Positions 5,717 through 9,345 of a stretch of DNA of 9,345 nucleotides are shown piece by piece. The notes beneath the pieces were generated by a model, which worked only from the letters and a program-made list of their open reading frames with translations, searched no databases and was not told the DNA's origin. The DNA comes from DASYAE01 sp036501535 (GTDB lineage Bacteria > Actinomycetota > Actinomycetes > Streptomycetales > Catenulisporaceae): NCBI GenBank assembly GCA_036501535.1, contig DASYAE010000154.1, positions 1 through 9,345 of the forward strand, in the 5' to 3' direction. A program made the position numbers and the translations under genes. Each line of letters opens with the position of its first letter. Positions within the stretch are counted from its first letter, which is position 1.

Positions 5717-5720
5717 ATCC

Positions 5721-6590
5721 ATGAGCAGGTACGCACGCCACGAACTCGGCCAGAACTTCCTGGCCGACCCGGACCTCATCGCCGCCGTGCAACGCCTCGT
5801 GCGAACCGGGACGTCCGGCCCCATCATCGAACTCGGCGCCGGCGACGGCGCCCTGACCAGGCCGCTGGCCCGCCTCGGCCGCCCGGTCACGGCGCTGGAG
5901 ATCGACCCGCGCCGGGCCCGCCGGCTCGCCCTGAACCTCCGCGCCGGCAGCGCGGACGCCGCAGGGCGCGTCGAGGTCGTCTGCGCCGACATCCTGCGCC
6001 ACCGGCTGCCCGACACGCCGCACACCGTCGTCGGCAACCTCCCGTTCCACCTGACCACCGCCGTCATCAGGAGGCTGCTCGCCGAGCCCGCCTGGACGTG
6101 CGCCGTGCTGATCGTGCAGTGGGAGGTCGCGCGCCGCCGCGCGGGCGTCGGCGGTGCCAGCATGCTGACCGCGTCCTGGTGGCCCTGGTACGACTTCCGG
6201 CTCGTGCGCCGCATCCCGGCGGCGTCGTTCCGACCGGTGCCGTCCGTCGACGCTGGCCTGATGACCATGCACCGCCGCCCCGTCCCGCGCGTCACCGCGC
6301 GGCGTGACTATCAGACCTTTGTCAAAGAGGTCTTCCAGTCCCCGGGCCGGGGCCTGCCGGAGATGATCCTTCGCACCGGCCGGGTGCACCGATCCGACCT
6401 GCACGCCTGGCTCCGCCGCAACCGGATCCCGATCCGCGCGCTGCCCAAGGACCTGACCGCCGAGCACTGGGCCGAGCTCTGGGAACTGACCGGGCCTGCT
6501 CCGCGCTCTACCGATCGGTCAGAAGGGGCCCGGAACGCAGCTGCAACACGGTCGCGACAGCCGCGATGGTCTCAGGGAACAGATCGATGA
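5721..6590 (+). CDS. erm: 23S rRNA (adenine-N6) dimethyltransferase, ErmX-type
   Basis: The 289-aa enzyme uses S-adenosylmethionine to methylate A2058 of 23S rRNA, giving macrolide-lincosamide-streptogramin B resistance. Visible motifs: HELGQNFL at 7-14; SAM motif I ELGAGDGALT at 37-46; acidic ALEID at 58-62; CAD at 88-90; catalytic NLPFHLTT at 106-113; and SFRPVPSVDAGL at 169-180. The stretch WEVARRRAGVG followed by an MLTASWWPWYDF-like segment closely matches Corynebacterium ErmX as I recall it, and the GQNFL and NLPFHLTT motifs separate Erm from the housekeeping KsgA. The ATG at 5721 has GGAG 5 nt upstream. The last 35 residues or so are an Arg/Ser-rich tail like that of ErmX. It converges with the next gene with no gap. 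Either self-protection of an antibiotic producer or intrinsic resistance is possible; no biosynthesis cluster is visible here. Confidence 0.93.
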   Translation: MSRYARHELGQNFLADPDLIAAVQRLVRTGTSGPIIELGAGDGALTRPLARLGRPVTALEIDPRRARRLALNLRAGSADAAGRVEVVCADILRHRLPDTPHTVVGNLPFHLTTAVIRRLLAEPAWTCAVLIVQWEVARRRAGVGGASMLTASWWPWYDFRLVRRIPAASFRPVPSVDAGLMTMHRRPVPRVTARRDYQTFVKEVFQSPGRGLPEMILRTGRVHRSDLHAWLRRNRIPIRALPKDLTAEHWAELWELTGPAPRSTDRSEGARNAAATRSRQPRWSQGTDR

Positions 6591-7232
6591 TCATGATTCG
6601 GCGGTCTCCCGATGAGGTCGGGGAGCTATGCGCGGGAGTATGAAGCGCGAGTCCGGGACCGTGTCCAACGTCAGCCGGATTCCACGCTCCAGCGTCCGTT
6701 CAAAACTCTCTCGCACGACCTTCTCGTCCCTGAGGCCGTCGAGGCCGAGGAAGTAGCCTTTCGCGGTCGCGGGAATCGACGGCTCGTCGTGTGTCGGATG
6801 AAGAGCAAGCCTTCTCAGCAGATCATCCAGCCTCGTGTCTCGGTGTACGAGGCTGTAGTATCGAACGCTGAGAAGGTCGATGACACAGTGCCACAGCCAT
6901 CGTGCGTCGGTTTCGGGCAGGTAGATGGCCAGCTTCTGCTCGATGACCCGGGCCGCCAGCCGGAAGCGCTCGTAGCGGGAGTGCAGCTGCAGGTCGGTCA
7001 GATCCGCCGCGTCGCCGTCGTAGAACCGCCGCCGAATGCCCTCTTCGGTGATGTAGTAGAAGCCGTAGGCCTGCTCCATCATCTCGAAGCCCAACGACCT
7101 GATGAGGTCGCGGCTCTCCCGCCGGCGCTGCGTCGACTGCACGACTGATCCGACTGCGAGACCGCCGAGCAGAGCCGTGAAACCCGCGCTCGCCGCATCG
7201 AGGACCAATTGGATCAGAAACGAGTCCGCCAT
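6591..7232 (-). CDS. Hypothetical membrane-anchored protein, low-GC
   Basis: I do not recognise this 213-aa protein. It starts at the ATG at 7232 with one hydrophobic segment (residues about 5-31, FLIQLVLDAASAGFTALLGGLAVG), followed by a basic stop-transfer stretch (QRRRESRD) and a helical cytoplasmic body rich in Arg, Leu and aromatic residues (FYYITEEGIRRRFYDG, RYERFRLAARVIEQKL). There are no catalytic motifs. An upstream in-frame start at 7322 would add about 30 Pro/Gly-rich residues and is less likely. A TACAAT box (minus strand, 7247-7242) lies 9 nt before the ATG, so the message may be nearly leaderless. Two sampled 60-base lines here are 55-60% GC against over 70% in neighbours, suggesting acquisition by transfer. 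Its 3' end abuts erm. Confidence 0.7.
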   Translation of the reverse strand: MADSFLIQLVLDAASAGFTALLGGLAVGSVVQSTQRRRESRDLIRSLGFEMMEQAYGFYYITEEGIRRRFYDGDAADLTDLQLHSRYERFRLAARVIEQKLAIYLPETDARWLWHCVIDLLSVRYYSLVHRDTRLDDLLRRLALHPTHDEPSIPATAKGYFLGLDGLRDEKVVRESFERTLERGIRLTLDTVPDSRFILPRIAPRPHRETAES

Positions 7233-7297
7233 AGGCGTCCGATTGTACGGCGGTGCACCCGGTGAGAGAGCGCCGTTCGTCGAATCTCGACCGGTTC

Positions 7298-7316
7298 CCC
7301 CCGCTGGTACCGGGGG
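7298..7316 (-). terminator. Hairpin after the methyltransferase gene, possible terminator
   Basis: CCCCCG (7298-7303) pairs with CGGGGG (7311-7316) across a 7-nt loop, 24 nt beyond the stop codon of the minus-strand methyltransferase. No T-tract follows, which is common in high-GC actinomycetes. It separates that gene from the orphan gene downstream. Confidence 0.4.
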
Positions 7317-7339
7317 CGTCAAGGCTCTGCACTACCTGG

Positions 7340-8059
7340 TCAGGGCGTGTCGGCTCGGCGGGCGAGGACGAGCCGGCACCGCGGGCTGCCGTCCTTGCGC
7401 CGCCCCAGCGCCGTCAGGGGGGCCGTCGTCACGGTGAATCCGGATGCTGCCAAATCGTCGCGGACCGCGTGCAGCGAGCAGGTGCGGTAGTACATGACGA
7501 ACGGGGGGCGCCACACGGCGTTGCGGATCCGCATGGCTGCGTCGAACCCGAGCAGTCCCCAGTACCAGCCGGAGGTGATGGGCTGCGGCGCGCCGAGCGG
7601 GAAGGCGAAGAGGCCGCCGGGCCGCAGCGCGCGGTGCACCTCGGCGAACAGTGCGGGCCGTTCGGCGGGCAGGAAGTGCCCGAGCGCCCCGAAGCTGACC
7701 GCCAGGTCGAAGGACCCTGCGAAGGGCAGGGCCCGGACGTCGGCCCGCACCCACTGGGCGTCCGGGTGCGCGCCGCGCGCCTGGCCGAGCATCCCGGTGC
7801 TGAAGTCGACGCCTGTGACGCGTCCCTTGCACACGGATGTGAGGACCCGGATGCCCGCGCCGGTGCCGCAGCACACGTCCAGTCCCCGGTCGAACGGGCC
7901 GAGCGGGCGCAGCGTGTCGGCGGTCGCGTCGAGGATTTCGTCGGGGGTGCGGAACGAGGTGTGGTCGAACTTCGGGGCGAGCAGGTCGTAGCCGCCCTCG
8001 ACCGAGGAGAGCGCCTGTACCGCCAGTTCACGCAGCGACGGGCCTTGAGACGAGGACAT
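7340..8059 (-). CDS. Class I SAM-dependent methyltransferase
   Basis: This 239-aa protein has a Rossmann-type methyltransferase fold. Motif I LDVCCGTGAG at 60-69 binds S-adenosylmethionine. VTGVDFS at 81-87 holds the acidic ribose contact, ADVRALPF at 106-113 the adenine pocket, SFGALGHF at about 121-129 is post-motif IV, and LRPGG at 145-149 marks the usual turn before strand 5. It belongs to the Methyltransf_11/25 group, which methylates small molecules, lipids or other substrates; the substrate cannot be told from sequence. The start is the ATG at 8059, but the nearest purine-rich site (GAGGAAG) is about 14 nt upstream, so initiation may be weak. There are no obvious functional partners in the window. 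Confidence 0.88.
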   Translation of the reverse strand: MSSSQGPSLRELAVQALSSVEGGYDLLAPKFDHTSFRTPDEILDATADTLRPLGPFDRGLDVCCGTGAGIRVLTSVCKGRVTGVDFSTGMLGQARGAHPDAQWVRADVRALPFAGSFDLAVSFGALGHFLPAERPALFAEVHRALRPGGLFAFPLGAPQPITSGWYWGLLGFDAAMRIRNAVWRPPFVMYYRTCSLHAVRDDLAASGFTVTTAPLTALGRRKDGSPRCRLVLARRADTP

Positions 8060-8108
8060 TGGCCAAGGGTACTTCCTCGGCTTGTTCCGATTCCTCTGCG
8101 CCGCCCGC

Positions 8109-8591
8109 TCAGGCTGGCCGGTCTGCCGAGGCCGGCCCGCGCAGCAGCTCCAGCCCGGCGTCGGGGAACGGCAGGCCCCAGCGCTGCTCGTACTCCTGCG
8201 CCGGATACGCGGCCCGGGCCCGTTCGCCCATGTCGAGGATCGCCGCGATCACCTCTTCGGTGCGCACCCGCGCGGACCACGCCAGTTGCCCGCCGGTCCA
8301 CCAGCGCTGCGGGGAGCTGAGGTCGGGGAACCGGACGATCTGGACCAGGACCAGGTCGGCGGCGCCGGAGAAGAAGACCCGCCAGCCGCCGGGCTCCCCG
8401 GCCAGGTGCGCGAGGCTCGCCGAGGAGCCCAGCTTCAGGTCGAGGGCCGCGCGGAACAGCTCGGCCAGCGCGTCGCCCACGTACTAGGTGCGCAGCTCGA
8501 GCGTGTCGGAGCCGTGCCGCCAGGTGCACCGGGCCCAGCCGTGGGACGTCACCGTCCAGGTCAGCTCGAGGCCGGGTGCCTGCGACGTCAT
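8109..8591 (-). pseudogene. Small gene interrupted by in-frame amber codon, possible immunity protein
   Basis: Starting at the ATG at 8589-8591 (AGGCGGA a few nt upstream) the frame encodes LELTWTVTSHGWARCTW and continues to LELRT. It then hits TAG (plus-strand CTA 8484-8486). In the same frame it continues YVGDALAELFRAALDL to a stop at 8109. Both halves read as one protein of about 160 residues resembling actinomycete orphan proteins with a W-T-V...GWARCT start and an S-Y-L-x-D-A-L segment; in that pattern the stop replaces a Ser (TCG to TAG would be one change). A GTG at 8480 could restart translation and give a 123-aa C-terminal product. The gene begins 18 nt after the toxin-like gene, the usual place of an immunity gene. 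Loss of function, readthrough or a sequencing error are all possible. Confidence 0.65.
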
Positions 8592-8609
8592 GCGGTCCGC
8601 CTGTCAGCG

Positions 8610-9345
8610 TCAGCTGTCGTTCTGCTGCGGGAAGTGGGGGTCGTAGGGATACGCGGTGATCAGCTGGCCGTTGGTGCCCACCACGACCTGCATCTCGTAC
8701 AGCGGCCGCGGGTCGGGCCCCTGAGTGGTGCCCACGGGAGCGGGCTCGAGGCTCAGCGTGTAGATCGTACCTGGCCTCGGCGCGCCGGTGGCCGGGTCGG
8801 GGGAGTTCGGCGCCTGCGTGCCGTACTTCACCGTATCCTCGATGAGCTCCCTGATGTCCTCGGGAGTGTAGTAGTTCATGTACAGGATGCCGTCCGGGTC
8901 CAGCTCCGATCCGCCCTGCGTGTGCCCGTTGAGCGAGTGCTGCAGCTGCGCCTCGCCCTGGCCCTCGAACAGCGCGGAGCAGTCGCGCGGCGCGGCGTTC
9001 GTCAGGACGCTGTCGGCGAGCCCGACGCCGCCCGCGCCGCCCCGAGCCGCCATCCGGTCCACCGGGCAGGCGCTGTCGGTCTGTGCCTGCTGGTCGACCG
9101 CCTGCTGTTCCGCCTGCTCGTTCCCGACGTCCTGGGTGACCTGCGCGGAGGCGTCGGCCAGCGCCTCGATCTGGACATCCGCCGCGTAGTCGATCGTGTA
9201 AGAGACCGAGATCTCCACGCCGGGGTCCGCCGCCGCCTCCTCGTCGGCCTGTTCCTGCTCCTGCTGCTTGATCTGCGCCGTCTCCGCGGCGCTGCCGGTG
9301 TCGACGCAGGTCATCGTGCTGGTGCCGTCGACCGGCAGGGTCGCG
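8610..9345 (-). CDS. C-terminal part of large secreted-type protein with EndoU/BECR-like toxin end
   Basis: The frame is open to the right edge, so the N-terminus is missing; at least 244 residues are visible. First comes a Gln/Glu/Ala-rich stretch (QIKQQEQEQADEE; EQAEQQAVDQQAQ) with several Cys. The final 115 residues or so form a compact domain: QHSLNGHTQGG, then TPEDIRELIEDTVKYGTQ, then YEMQVVVGTNGQLITAYP near the end. The order (early His with Gly-Gly, a helix with I..LI, a last strand ending in I-T-A-Y-P) resembles EndoU-type ribonuclease tips of polymorphic toxins. The canonical GGGH second histidine is not present (GGSEL here), so it may be a divergent or inactive member. The neighbouring broken gene could be its immunity partner. 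The domain assignment is inference. Confidence 0.55.
   Translation of the reverse strand, partial: ATLPVDGTSTMTCVDTGSAAETAQIKQQEQEQADEEAAADPGVEISVSYTIDYAADVQIEALADASAQVTQDVGNEQAEQQAVDQQAQTDSACPVDRMAARGGAGGVGLADSVLTNAAPRDCSALFEGQGEAQLQHSLNGHTQGGSELDPDGILYMNYYTPEDIRELIEDTVKYGTQAPNSPDPATGAPRPGTIYTLSLEPAPVGTTQGPDPRPLYEMQVVVGTNGQLITAYPYDPHFPQQNDS

Noticed and set aside
7253..8320. A 355-codon plus-strand open frame across the methyltransferase and its neighbours
   Set aside because: Its composition is Arg/Ala/Gly-rich without motifs and it is antisense to a clear SAM methyltransferase; a high-GC artefact.

Overview
The window is high-GC (about 70-78% in most genes) and uses GTG starts, a twin-arginine Rieske protein, an NmtR-type metal sensor and an ErmX-type methylase. 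This points to a mycelial or soil actinomycete. I cannot name the genus from sequence alone. Most genes are complete, two run off the window edges, and no rRNA, tRNA, CRISPR or transposase was seen.

Left part (1-1957), extracytoplasmic redox. A small blue-copper (cupredoxin) gene runs leftward off the edge. Its 5' end is dominated by seven 15-bp tandem repeats and has no readable signal peptide. A divergent intergenic region carries an inverted pair of TGTAACC-N5-CGTAT elements. To its right lies an ECF sigma factor gene with a 4-nt overlap into a membrane-anchored Rieske [2Fe-2S] protein. The Rieske protein's cytoplasmic N-terminus looks like an anti-sigma region, so the pair is a candidate redox-sensing sigma/anti-sigma module.

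Middle left (1962-4501), metal efflux. A divergent pair consists of an NmtR-like ArsR-family Ni/Co sensor and a P1B-4 P-type ATPase (CtpJ/NmtA type). The spacer holds a textbook TGAA-N6-TTCA operator.

Middle (4525-6590). A leftward two-gene operon encodes a four-helix membrane protein and a winged-helix regulator. It is headed by a perfect 23-bp palindrome that is the likely autoregulatory operator. Divergent to it is an erm 23S rRNA methyltransferase of the ErmX type. The erm gene has a long leader that contains an Arg-X-Arg rich mini-ORF, two hairpins, and a third stem that buries the erm ribosome binding site. This layout suggests drug-inducible translational attenuation.

Right part (6591-9345), all leftward. 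It holds a lower-GC orphan membrane-anchored protein, a class I SAM methyltransferase, a small gene broken by an in-frame amber codon, and the C-terminal part of a large secreted-type protein whose end resembles EndoU/BECR-fold toxin domains. The broken gene starts 18 nt after the toxin-like gene, where an immunity gene would be expected.
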